64,000 bases of DNA, taken from contig JARFIW010001109.1 in assembly GCA_036346225.1 (NCBI GenBank), forward strand, positions 1,906,501-1,970,500, given 5' to 3'. Positions 36,034-46,439 of this stretch are shown in pieces; position 1 is the stretch's first letter, and every line of letters starts with the position of its first letter. This DNA comes from Platerodrilus igneus. Lineage: Eukaryota; Arthropoda; Insecta; Coleoptera; Lycidae. The translations under genes and the position numbers were made by a program. The notes beneath the pieces are model-generated. The model saw only the letters and a program-made list of their open reading frames with translations. It had not been told where the DNA came from and made no database searches.

Positions 36034-36146
36034 AGTATGCGATCACATATGTATTAATAAAGTACTTCCAAGTGATGCAGAATAATTACACACAGCACAT
36101 GCAAATGGAAGTTCGTTTAGTATGCAAACTCATATGGCTTCGTAAA

Positions 36147-37190
36147 CTATTTTTTCTGATTCGGTACAATTACAAAGTTTGCATACGAAAGGCACTTGTT
36201 AGCATGCGACAGCAAATGGCTTTTGCGTGATGCTGAATAATTACAGAAATTGCATGCGAATGGACGTTCGTTAGTATGCGACCGAAAATGTATTTTTAAA
36301 TTACTTTTATGTGATGCAGTATAATCACACAAATTGCACGCGAATGGACGATCCTTAGTATGCGACCGCATATGTTTCTGTAAAGAACCTTTTTGTGACG
36401 CAGAATAATTGCACAAATAGCATACGAATGGACGTTCATTAGTATGCGTTCGCATATGTTTTTGTAAATTATCTTTTTGCGATGCGGAATATATACACAA
36501 ATTGCATACGAATAAACGTTCATTAGTATGCGACCGCATATGTCTTTTTAAGTTACCTTTATCCCACGCGGAATAATTACACAAAGTACAAGTGAATGGA
36601 TGTTCGTTAGTATGTAACCTCATATGGCATCGTAAATTACTTTTTTGTAATGCGGAATAACTACATAAATTGCATGCGAATGGACGTTCGTTAGTATGCG
36701 TCCACATATGTCTTTGTAAAGTAATTTTTAGCGAGGCGGAATATTTACACAAGCTGCATGTAAATGGACGTTCGTTAGTATGCGATCGCATATGTAATTG
36801 TAAATTATTTTTAAATAATGCGGAATAATCACACACATCGCATGCGAATGGACGTTTTTTAATATGCGACCACACATGAATTTGTAAATTACCCTTCCGT
36901 GATGTAGAATAATTACACAAATTGCATGCGAATGGACGTGCGTTAGTATGCGTCCACATATGTCTCTGTAGAGCATCTTTTCGCGATGCGAAGTACATAC
37001 ACAAATTGCATACAAATGTACGTTCGTTAGTATGCGATCCCATATGGCTTCGTAAACTACTTTTCTGTAAAGCAGAACAATTACACAAATTGTATGCGAA
37101 TGACCGCTTGATAGTATACGACCGCAAATGTATTCCAAAAGTAATTTTTTGTAATGAGAAATAATTATATAAATCTAAGAAAATGGTCAT
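36147..37190 (-). CDS. C2H2 zinc-finger array protein, about ten fingers
   Basis: A 347-codon frame from ATG 37190 to 36147. The 84-bp (28-residue) unit is FxCNLCNYSAxxKxxLxxHM then RSHTNERP, with Cys-x2-Cys and His-x3-His kept in fingers 2-10. The first two units are degenerate (Cys to Tyr) and the last lacks proper His spacing. Helix positions -1, 2, 3 and 6 differ between fingers (for example RKDALQR, QKGSLQK, DKGNLKR) while the backbone is constant, so the array would read a long DNA site. No second domain is seen. The downstream half-finger (36040-36146) and upstream finger (37195-37290) are out of frame, so this may be the surviving core of a longer gene. Probable nuclear DNA binder; target unknown. 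Confidence 0.75.
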   Translation of the reverse strand: MTIFLDLYNYFSLQKITFGIHLRSYTIKRSFAYNLCNCSALQKSSLRSHMGSHTNERTFVCNLCMYFASRKDALQRHMWTHTNARPFACNLCNYSTSRKGNLQIHVWSHIKKRPFACDVCDYSALFKNNLQLHMRSHTNERPFTCSLCKYSASLKITLQRHMWTHTNERPFACNLCSYSALQKSNLRCHMRLHTNEHPFTCTLCNYSAWDKGNLKRHMRSHTNERLFVCNLCIYSASQKDNLQKHMRTHTNERPFVCYLCNYSASQKGSLQKHMRSHTKDRPFACNLCDYTASHKSNLKIHFRSHTNERPFACNFCNYSASRKSHLLSHANKCLSYANFVIVPNQKK

Positions 37191-37194
37191 TCGT

Positions 37195-37372
37195 TAGTAA
37201 GTGAAGACATCAAGACTTAAAAAATACTTTTACATAGTGCAAAATAGTTACATAAATAACGAGCTGTTAAGCATCTGTTGGTACGTTCTTCCAAAGTTGA
37301 TGGAAGTATCTCTAGGGTTGAAAGTGTACCCTGGAGTTGCCTTAACATTAGCATAATTGACTCTAAAGTTGT
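37195..37372 (-). pseudogene. Decayed N-terminal part of the zinc-finger gene
   Basis: Minus-strand frame reading TTLESIMLMLRQLQGTLSTL, then LEERTNRC and LCNYFALCKSIF before a stop. The last motif is a finger remnant. The leading helix-rich segment is probably the original N-terminus. A frameshift separates it from the main array. Confidence 0.45.
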
Positions 37373-37379
37373 TTGAGAA

Positions 37380-37940
37380 TCTGGTGATTAGGCGATTTTT
37401 CGCGACATAAACTAACATACTTAATTATGTGTGTATGTGTTAAACTTGCGTTTTGGCGATAAAATTTACTGGAGGGGAAATTGTACGGCACCATTCTATC
37501 AGATAAACGAACATACCCTGATCTGTACCAGGTTATGCTTGTGTATGTTAAACACTTGACTTTTACCGGGTAATTATTTAAAGTGAGGTTAGGAAACTAT
37601 AATACGTTTTCGCGGTGCCGCATAAGTTAATATTTTTTAAATAGTGAGGGATACTTCAACATACCATACTCGAACAATTCAAGTATGTCGCGAAAAATCA
37701 CCTATAGTGACCCTAAGGTCATTTGATCGCGTCTGAGATTAGTTGAAGAATACGAGAAGACCAGGAGAATGACGCCGAATTGGGACGTATTATTGAGTGG
37801 AAGAGTAGAGGACAACGACCAGCTTGGGAAGAAATTAGTATTTCAAGTAAGAGCCTGAAGGCATACTGGGCATAGTGGGACTGCTTGGTGATTGAAAATA
37901 GAATCATGAAACGACGCTTCCCATCTAACACAATTACATA
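37380..37940. other. No gene seen
   Basis: AT-rich linker with no repeats or coding relics that I could support. Confidence 0.35.
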
Positions 37941-38409
37941 CTATGTACGTACGGTGTACGAAATTTTCTGGACATGAGTATGTTCCATGTATATACAACT
38001 ATGTACAATGTATGTACAGTGGACATACATAGTACGTTACTTTGGCACTGCTTTGTATATAAAAAGTACGTACAACATTGTACATAGTATGTACGTACAC
38101 CATTGTACATACTCTGTATGTACAATGCCGTATGTACATATTACATACATTAGTGTATGTACATATTACATACATTGGTGTACATACATATTACATATGT
38201 TGGTGTATGTACATATTACATACGCTGCTGTATGTACATACTACATACGTTGCTGTATGTACATAGTACATTACTTTGACACTATATTTGTACATGAAAA
38301 GTATGTACAACATTGTACGTACTATGTACATTAAACAATGTACGTACATTGGTGTATGTACATAGTACATTATTTCGTATGTAAAAAGTTCATTCATTAG
38401 TGTACATAC
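37940..38409. repeat. GTAC-rich palindromic minisatellite, block 1
   Basis: Degenerate units of about 30 bp built from TATGTACATATTACATAC and TACGTACA. A longer motif, AGTAC(A/G)TTACTTTG.CACT followed by AAAAGTA(C/T)GTACAAC, recurs at about 38033 and 38265. Nearly every unit is self-complementary. The block resumes at 39320 after the solo LTR and is related to the array at 44200-44885. Confidence 0.85.
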
Positions 38410-39319
38410 TGTTGCGAGCTACTATTAGGCAACCCGTCAAACACACAAGCGTTGTAGGGTCTGCATAGTTTCCAGGATTCTAGAATGCTTCTAGCAATCA
38501 AACACACAAAACGCCGTCAGCACTGTTCCTTCTCGCCAGACCGAGAAGCTTCTCGTAATTACCAGAAGATGAGTCATATCTTTAAATCTGAGTATATATA
38601 AGACCGCTAAGAAATGCAAGGGTCAGTCTATACTAGAATGTCTAATATAAATTATAACGTTGTAAAGTAATAGTAGTTTGAGCTTTTAGAAGTATATATA
38701 AATGTTATATGCTGTGTCTAATGTACATGCAGCTTGTAGTATACATAAATAAATTGAAGTGTATAAACAAATAGTTGTGTTAGTGTTGTTAATGGACCTA
38801 TGGTAAAGAAGTTAGTTTAAGAAGAAATTAGTGCTTGTAAATTCATTAGTGTAATAGTGCTTCATTGTTAAGTGGACTGAAAACATCTATAAAAAAATCT
38901 AAGCCGCATGTACGGCTCACAACCAAACTTAGACATTAAGTTCAACAAATATTACTTACCTTTGTGTTAAATATTTAAAATTTAATTGTACGCGAAAATA
39001 ATAAATAGTAATGTGTTAAAATTCGTATTTAAAGTCGAATATCTTGATTAATAATTGAAATATCGAAAAGTGAATAGCGTATTCGTATTCAGCGTAAAAA
39101 ACTGGATAAGAATCATATATTATATGTCTTGTAACATCACGGGAACCGTGCAACGGACAGACAGACAGACCGACCGACAGACTAGACCATCTCATTAACC
39201 AAACGAAGTTTGGTTGATAAGGCATATACTGTTAATTAGACTTGTGAACAGTGAGTAATAAAGACCTTTATTATTACTTGTTTTAAATTAAAGAAACGCG
39301 GTAGCAGTAGCTCGTTACA
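38410..39319. mobile_element. Solo LTR with 4-bp target duplication
   Basis: The 910-bp unit starts TGTTGCGAGCTACT and ends AGTAGCTCGTTACA, an imperfect 14-bp inverted terminal repeat with the TG...CA ends of LTRs. It is flanked by ATAC at 38406-38409 and ATAC at 39320-39323. Inside are TATATATAAG near 38592 and AATAAA near 38747 and 39256. No internal retroviral coding lies next to it, so it is the product of LTR-LTR recombination. The insertion split the GTAC minisatellite. Confidence 0.85.
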
Positions 39320-39460
39320 ATACTATATACGTACACCAATGTGTGTACATATTATGTACATTGGTGTAGGTATATAGTATGCTAGTTTAGTACTTCTCTG
39401 AACGTAAAAAGTACATAGAACAAAAATATATCACTGTTACCACAAATTTCTGCAATACCC
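39320..39460. repeat. GTAC-rich minisatellite, block 1 continued
   Basis: Continues the repeat interrupted by the solo LTR (for example ACGTACACCAATGTGTGTAC, and a diverged copy of the ACTTTG...AAAAAGTACATAG motif at about 39380-39418). Confidence 0.75.
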
Positions 39461-39740
39461 TGTGTGACTTCTGTATGGAATTCTAAAAGCTAGAGTTCAC
39501 ACTTTTGTTTAACACATTTTTTTGTATCTAGAATAAAAACAACTTAGATAAAGGGGGTCCATTACTAACAACCCCTGTACATACTAGGTACATTTCTGTC
39601 TTATATACACATTCAATAAATAGTACACCATTAACACTGTTAATGAAGTACATAAGCGGAAATTATTTGAAGATATGTTTTATTACAGCTCGACAACACG
39701 ATAATACATTCAGTTCAAAAAGTGATCTATATTATTAAAA

Positions 39741-41132
39741 TTAATTGGAATTCCTTAATTTTGCCTTTGCTCTCTCAGTACATCTGCGTATCCACTTTTG
39801 GATGTTCAGCTCTACTTCCTTCTTTGTGGAATATTTAAATATTTGCAACGAATCTTCTACATGGAACGTTAGTTTATTTTCATACTTTAATCATTAATAA
39901 TTGATACTTACGCATGAGTAGTTCATGCAGTTTTAAACTACAAAAGGATTTCTTTTTACGCCTGCCTTCATAAGTATATTCTTTGCCACATAAATTATTT
40001 GTTATTAGTTTCTGCGTTGACCTAACAATAAATTCATATATAGTGCTACCTCCCAAATGCGACATTTCTTTAACCTACAACAGAAGTATATATCTTGTAT
40101 AGAAATGCCCAATATAATAGTTCAAGTAATAACTCAAATATTAAAAACCTACTGCAAGATTCATTTGATTTTCTAAATAGTTTTCTAACAATTCTAAATC
40201 CTCTAGTGTATCAGCGGGTAAATTTTGAATTTCAGCAAATAAAGAATGAGTGGTAGCATATTCAGGTGCATTTACTGGAGCTAGACCTTTTTCTAAATCG
40301 GAGATACGATCACTTATATGATTTATTGCTACATGTAAGATATTTTGCTTACGAATTATAGTTTCAAGATATTCTAAAAAATGTTAACACATTAATAGTG
40401 AAAGTATAAAATAAGTAACTTACTCATAATTTTACGGACTGGTTATCCACTTCACTTGCTGTATTACTGTTATCAACAGTTTTAATTGATAGATTTTCTT
40501 GAATCATAAGGTTTTCAGAAGATAACGATACTTGATTTAATACACTTCGACGGTGAAGCAATGATTTATGCTTAAGTAGGTTATCATTGATGCCAGTTAC
40601 AGTTGCGACTGACACATTTGTCCCATTTGATTCTATAATAGACACAATGACAAAAGGGCATCTCAAAAGCATCCACTTACCTTTAGGTTTAAGTCTGTAT
40701 TGAGGTGGTTGAGGTAAGCTACTATCCTCCTCTTCCTCAATTGATGAAAAGCTGTATGTTTTCTTGAATATCTTCCTTTTTTTTTGATGACATTGTATAT
40801 TTTAGATCATGTTTTCCATCAGAATCCAAGTCTGATGTTATTGTGGCTAAATTGGATTTTTTAGTAGCTTCTTTAAAAGTTTCTAGAATTTATAACAATG
40901 AAGCAACTGTTATTACCTAACCTAAGCATACCAAAGACATTATTTCGGAATCCAATACATGGAAAAAGTTGCCAACTTTCAGTATTAGGTGATTCGTGTT
41001 TTTCTATAGCAGCACGAATTTGTTGTTTATTGTTATAAGGAGGCCAGTAGCATTGGTTCCCATTTAGCATCCATGATGTTGGTACTGCGGAAACTTAACA
41101 ACAGACCAAGTAGCTTCTGATACTTCATCCAT
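39741..41132 (-). CDS. DUF4806-type protein, six exons
   Basis: Exons on the minus strand: 41132-40932, 40882-40681, 40632-40424, 40373-40153, 40074-39912 and 39856-39741. All introns are 46-78 bp with usable donors (GTATGC, GTAAGT, GTAAGT, GTAGGT, GTAAGT) and AG acceptors. The N-terminus has MDEVSEATWSVVKF, VPTSWML and CYWPP, then a charged Ser/Lys linker, a helical segment (RISDLEKGLAPV), and the C-terminal domain HLGGSTIYEFIVRSTQKLIT, with YEGRRKKKSF and KKEVELNIQKW. This matches the DUF4806 proteins of arthropods. Three frame problems are visible: near 41085, in the nine-T run at 40777-40785, and near 40435. The gene lies 277 bp downstream of the transposase on the same strand and is probably its partner in one transposon. 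Molecular role unknown. Confidence 0.75.
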
Positions 41133-41408
41133 AATTGAGTTCTCTTTTGATGCGAATTATAATTAACAATTGGAATTCAATCTAGTTCTTTAAAGTTCAT
41201 TGTATGACAGTTCAAATATGCATACAGAATTTTTAATGACACTATAGGCGAGGCTAGTTTTACACTTATACGATAACAATTCTAATAACAGCTAATAACA
41301 TTTGTTATTACTATTAAACGATATGAGATTTACTTTAAAACATTACAAAAACAGCTATTTCCGAGTTTGTATTGAACTTTTGACTACTCGCACATTACTA
41401 AAGGAATT

Positions 41409-43482
41409 TCATGAATATTCGCAATGTCTTAAAGGCATAACAACAAATTTGTCACCATACACCATTTTAAAAAATTTAAATTTAATTTCATCCACATTCC
41501 AGATTTGTAAATCGAGCATTAAATCATTGACAATATAAATATTCAATGCAGATGAAGGACATCGTTGTAAATATAGGTTTTCTTTAAAATTGAACTTCCT
41601 ACCAATTATATACAACTCACAACATCCACTATCGTTTTTGGTAACAACATTTTCAATGCATACAATACTGTTGTCCTTTAACCCACAACAATTATTTCCT
41701 TCATTTATCTTCAAAACAAAATTTTGAAAACAAACTTCTTGATATTGATCGATAAAGTTATGAAATTGTAACAATGGGCCATTATTATGCTTCTTAAAAG
41801 GTTGTGGGCAGATTCCTATGTTGCTTTTATTGTTTGATTTAATGTTACAGCTTTTTTTTTCTAAAATACGCTTAATAATCTGTTGTAAAGGATAACTGCC
41901 AGTGCGAATTAGTGATTTTGAAAATTGTAAATAATTCTCAAACGGAAACCCAGAAAACTTCTGTCTGTAAAACACCAAAATTTTGGCAGTCCTTATACAA
42001 ATGCAATAAGTTGTGAACGTTATGTGATACTTGGTCTTTACCATACAAAATAATAAATGTATCTACAAAATACATCAACAAATCATTAGCATAGCTTCCT
42101 TGAGAGACCAAATAATACTCCGCTACTAAAATAGTTATAGCAATATGCAAACTTAAAAAGTTCACATAGCGATCTCTTGATAAAATAGATTTTAATACAA
42201 TTGGACCTGTGTAAAGTAGGAACTGGCGAAACTCTGTAGCTTTGAAACGTCTTAGATCATTTAATGATCTTGGTTTTCGAACAAACTCACAAGGTGTACT
42301 AACTCGCAACGATTCTAAATTTTTTGATATTCTTAATATTTCATTACATGACAATTTTGAATTAGGTTTACCATATGTCCACAAAAATAACATTTTTCGC
42401 ATAACGCCTAAGCATACCAAATGCATGTAGTCCAATGGAATATCCTGGATCATGTCAAAATTTGGTATATTTTCTAGAATCGAAGTACCAGTATGATGGT
42501 CCTTATCTTTTTTTGTTCGAAACCCTATATTATTTCGACGTAACACAGTGTCAGAAGAATAGAAACACATGCGGTTATTAATAAATTCTCCTTCGATTCG
42601 GCACTTTGAACAAGAATTGTATCCGTTATGTCCTTTAGTAAAAGTCACAAATGATTTGGCTGGCACATCACAAATAAGAGCTTTAAGTTGAAATGGTATC
42701 CTACGATTATCGTGTTCAAAACCTTCATTTGTGTAACAGATACAATCATTCACAAAGTCTTGAAGTAAAGCATTCGCATCTGAGGGTTTTTCATAACCAT
42801 GATATAATCCAATTATTTCCACAACAGATGGATTATCTAATAAATTACATGTAATGCTGTAAAATTGACTGCCGGAACTTTTACTTAAAGGAAGACCATC
42901 TATGTTGAGACCAATTTTAATGCAGTCAAGTTCATTAAATTCAAATTTGTCCAGCAATTTATTAACAGCTACATTTAAACCAAAATAGTAATACTTTCCA
43001 GGGGTCATGTCTTTTATAGTAATGATTCTAGGGGTATTTAATAAAGTTCTAGAATCTATAGGTAAATTTTTGTCAAACCTCTGAAGCAACTGTAATAAGC
43101 TATTTAAAGCAACTTGTTCAATACGAAAAGTTGCAGCCCATTTTGCAAGTGAGAATGAAAAGTCGTTTGTTGTAGAATTTGGTACATAAGGTTGTTGTAA
43201 GAACTTTTTTGCCTCACCTCCTTCATCTAAATGATCACTTACATTACTGCCACTGGAGATTAAGCTACAACTTGAATCAGGTCGAGTGTTTGGTAAATTA
43301 TTGGTATAATCTGTCGGAGCTTTACCAATTGCACAATGTGTAGCATTATTATTAGTAGCGTTCACACTAATATTAAAAGCTGTTACACTTATTTCACTGG
43401 AGTTTATAGAGTCAATCATAAGCGTTGATAATTGTTGAGCTTTTCGGTAATAGGTACGAGATAACTTATTACACTTTGGCAT
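41409..43482 (-). CDS. CACTA/CMC-like transposase (one frameshift)
   Basis: The likely start is ATG 43482 (MPKCNKLSRTYYRKAQQLS); the frame is also open upstream to 43554. The core has FSFSLAKWAATFRIEQVALN, IDSRTLLNTPR, PGKYYYFGL, GLNIDGLPLSKSSGSQF, then LICDVPAKSFVTFTKGHNGY, CSKCRIEGEF, IQDIPLDYMHLVCLGVMRK, KATEFRQFLLYTGPIVL and SHNVHNLLHLYKDCQNFGVL. The D...CDxPAK...DYMH arrangement and the HNxHNLLHL block resemble TNP2/DUF4218-type CACTA transposases. A frameshift near 41960 leads into FSGFPFENYLQFSKSLIRTG and a C-terminal Cys-rich region ending at 41409. It would cut and join transposon ends in the nucleus. Terminal repeats of the element were not identified. Confidence 0.8.
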
Positions 43483-43559
43483 TTTAAAAATACTACCGTA
43501 TTTTGTGAAAACATTAAACAACTCTGTCCAACCGTTAATATTCACTAAGAACACAATTG

Positions 43560-44200
43560 GTTTTGCTGACGGTAATTGTAACGTTTTAAATATTATTGTG
43601 CGTATTTATACGCATTTAGACGTGTTAAACTATAGGCGATAAAAGTATTGTTGTATATGTAAATAAAGTAATATATTAGGTATATACTTACCATATAAAC
43701 TTTTGAATTTTAGAATGTAAAAAAGACAGGCGCCGCCAAAACATAAACCAACGAGAGGTTATGTTCTCTGGCTGGTTGTACCTAGCAAACCAATAACATC
43801 TAAATAATAGGCCGCGACCAGAGACCCGTCCAGCAATACGTCACTAATGATGTCAAACGCCATTCGTTGAATTCTGTATTGAACAATTATTGGTAGTTTG
43901 TTTTATAAATCAAAAGGTCACTATAAAATAATGAAACCTGTTCAAAAATACTTGTTGTAATATTATAAATATAATATAAAAGAAACAACAACTAGATCTT
44001 TGAAGAGGTTTATTATTATAATAATATTAAGATTCATATACTGGTCGTGTTAAAGGCGTCAATGACTTTCGATTGCATATCCAATTATAAAAACAATTCT
44101 ATTGCCGTATCAGTTAGAACATGTAAATGCAGGTGTGGTTTTTAGAAAACTGGTGGTGCATTTTCCTTCAATGCAAGTGCGTATTCACATTAGGATGACG
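43560..44200. other. Non-coding DNA upstream of the transposase
   Basis: No gene. ACGCATTTAGACGTGTTAA near 43609-43627 has a partial inverse match near 52602-52618, possibly a shared element end, but it is too short to be sure. Confidence 0.3.
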
Positions 44201-44885
44201 TGGCGTACGCACATACATTATAGTGCATACCACATATGTAAACAGTATGTACTTAGTATGTACGTAGTAACACTGACACGCCCATTATATGTGTCAAATG
44301 TTCGTACATCATTGTACGTACCAGGTATGTACATAATTGTATATATCATGTATGTACATGTTTTGTACGTGGTATGTACGTTCAGCATTGTACGTCCCAC
44401 GTATGTTCATATTACGCACATGGTAGGTACATTGTACATTGTACGTACCATGTATGTATATATTTCATAAGGTATGTACGTACATCATTGTACTTACCAT
44501 GTATGTACATATTAAGTACATGGTATGTACGTACATCATTGTACTTACCATGTATGTATATATTTCACAAGGTGTGTACGTACATCATTGTACTTACCAT
44601 GTATGTACATATTAAGTACATGGTATGTACGTACATCATTGTACTTACCATGTATATACAAATTAAGTACATGGTATGTAAGTACATCATTGTATACGTA
44701 CCATGTATGTTAATTTTACGCACATGGTAAGTACGTACATCATTGTACGTACCATGTATGTATATAATGCACATTGTATGTACGTACATCAATGTATGTA
44801 CCATGAATGTACATATTAAGTACATGTACGTAAGTACGTAAAATGTACCAAAAATGTACGTACACTGTACGTAGTGTGCTACATG
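44200..44885. repeat. GTAC-rich minisatellite, block 2 (about 50-bp units)
   Basis: Regular units of about 50 bp (starts near 44471, 44522, 44572, 44622 and 44672) of the form GGTATGTACGTACATCATTG, then TACTTACCATGTATGTACAT. Each unit is internally palindromic. Alternative frames in both strands are open by composition only. The array runs directly into the Gypsy integrase at about 44885 and truncates it. Confidence 0.85.
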
Positions 44886-45900
44886 GGTTGGAATGTGAAG
44901 ATGGCATTGAGAGACGACTTCAAGTGATAATGCCGAGAAGCAGAGTGCTGGAAGTGTTGCAGCACTTGCATGATGGTATATTAGGAGGGCACTTTAGCGT
45001 GAAAAGAACTCTCGAAAGAGTAAGAAAAAGATTATATTGGGTGAACTGCAAAGAAGATGTGAAGGAGTGGTGCCGTAAATGTGAGTTGTGTGCCTCTAGA
45101 AATGGCCCGGTTACAAAACGGAAAGCCAATATGAGACAGTACAACGTGGGGAATCCTTTTGAGAGGGTGGCCATTGATATAGTTGGTCCGTTTCCTGAAT
45201 CAGAGAAAGGAAATAAATACATCTTGGTTGCAATGGATTATTTTACAAAATGGTCGGAGGCGTATGCTATACCTAACCAAGAAGCCGAGACGGTTGCAGA
45301 TGTACTAGTGAAGGAGTTGTTGTGTCGCTTTGGAGTTCCGTTGGAATTGCACTTTGATCAAGGTTGGAACTTCGAATCAGCGTTGCAGGCATCTTGGAAT
45401 CAGGAAGACTAGTACCATGCCACTTCATCCTCAATCGGATGGTATGTTTGAAAGAATGAACCGGTCGTTAGAAAAGTACCTAGCCAAAGTTGACTCTGAA
45501 CATTAACGAGACTGGGACCAATATTTACATTTGTCCTTACTGGCGTACCGATTTTCGATACATGACATCACATGATACTCTCCCGCTTGCGTGATGTTAG
45601 GACGTGAATTGCGACTACCATGTGATCTTCAGTTTGGATTTAAACCTGGAGAAGAGATCGCAGGTGAAGATTACGTTAGTAAGCTTCGTGAAAGATCAAA
45701 TAGCATTCACGAAAACGTCCGAAAAAATATCCAGGCAGCAAGCGATCGAATGAAATCACAATATCACACGAGAGCACAAGAAGGTGGTTACCAACCTGGA
45801 GATTTAGTGTGGTTGTACAATCCACAAAGAAAGCGCGGATTGTTGCCAAAATTACAAAGACAATGGGAAGGCCCGTACGATGTATGTAGTGTACCGGATT
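44885..45900 (+). pseudogene. Gypsy integrase (broken)
   Basis: The HHCC zinc-binding N-terminus reads LQHLHDGILGGHFSVKRTL, then WCRKCELC. The catalytic core has AIDIVGPFPESEKG (first Asp), AMDYFTKWSEAY and HFDQGWNFES (second Asp, DQG for DNG). A frame change near 45390 leads to LHPQSDGMFERMNRSLEKY with the catalytic Glu, then LLAYRFSIHD. The C-terminal part (45591-45902) has MLGRELRLP, HTRAQEGGYQPGDLVWLYNP and LPKLQRQWEGPYDV. It is a typical insect Gypsy integrase with a GPY/F module. Confidence 0.85.
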
Positions 45901-46314
45901 AGAAAACCTCCCCGTGGTAAACCGAAAGTGGTACATTTTGACCGTTTAACATCTTATGCTGGCAACAACCAGGAAGACTCGAATAATGAGAATGGTGTTT
46001 GGCGAGTGATTAATCATAAACCAAATGTACATTTTGAGAGTTTTATGGTGGCGTATGGTGGTTCCGTTAAGGCGAGATATGGCGTTGTTGTTGAAAAACG
46101 GCAAGATCTGTTTAGAGCACCAGAAGAGTATTCCCTTGCATATTGCGTAGCTCAAGATCTGGAAGTGTCAAGAGGAATAGCTGTTGTTTTCAAGAAAAAG
46201 TTTGGATGCGTGGATGAATTAGTACAACAGCAGTCAACTGTAGGAAAGGCTTTGGTTCTTCAGGATAAAAATCGTTATGTTTACTATCTGGTCACCAAAA
46301 ATTTTTCATGGTAG
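45880..46314 (+). pseudogene. Integrase tail fused to a TARG1/OARD1-like macro domain
   Basis: One open frame of 144 codons begins in the Gypsy C-terminus (VVYRIRKPPRGKPKVVHFDR) and, after an acidic linker, continues into a macro domain. Its motifs are DLFRAPEEYSLAYCVAQDL, SRGIAVVFKKKFGCVDELV and NRYVYYLVTK. The order and spacing match the ADP-ribosyl-acylglutamate hydrolase TARG1/OARD1, including the Lys-rich GIAVxFKKKFG block that holds its catalytic Lys. A TAG at 46312 cuts the domain. Homologous-looking sequence continues to about 46425 (PSYGHLWEALLNVK, then MPKLDCGVE, where TARG1 has an Asp). The fusion is in frame, so it belonged to the Pol polyprotein. Activity of this copy is unlikely. 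Confidence 0.8.
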
Positions 46315-46439
46315 AGACCTAGTTATGGACATCTATGGGAGGCTTTACTCAATGTTAAAACTCAGATAATGAAAATGAAGTAACGAGACTAGCGATGCCC
46401 AAACTAGACTGTGGAGTAGAAAGGTAGTAAAGCTACAGC

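Noticed and set aside
37940..38409. CRISPR-like array
   Set aside because: Units are degenerate, palindromic and lack unique spacers; this is a eukaryotic minisatellite.
44374..44825. Tyr/Thr/His-rich frames on both strands across the minisatellite
   Set aside because: They are open only because the 50-bp repeat lacks stops in several frames.
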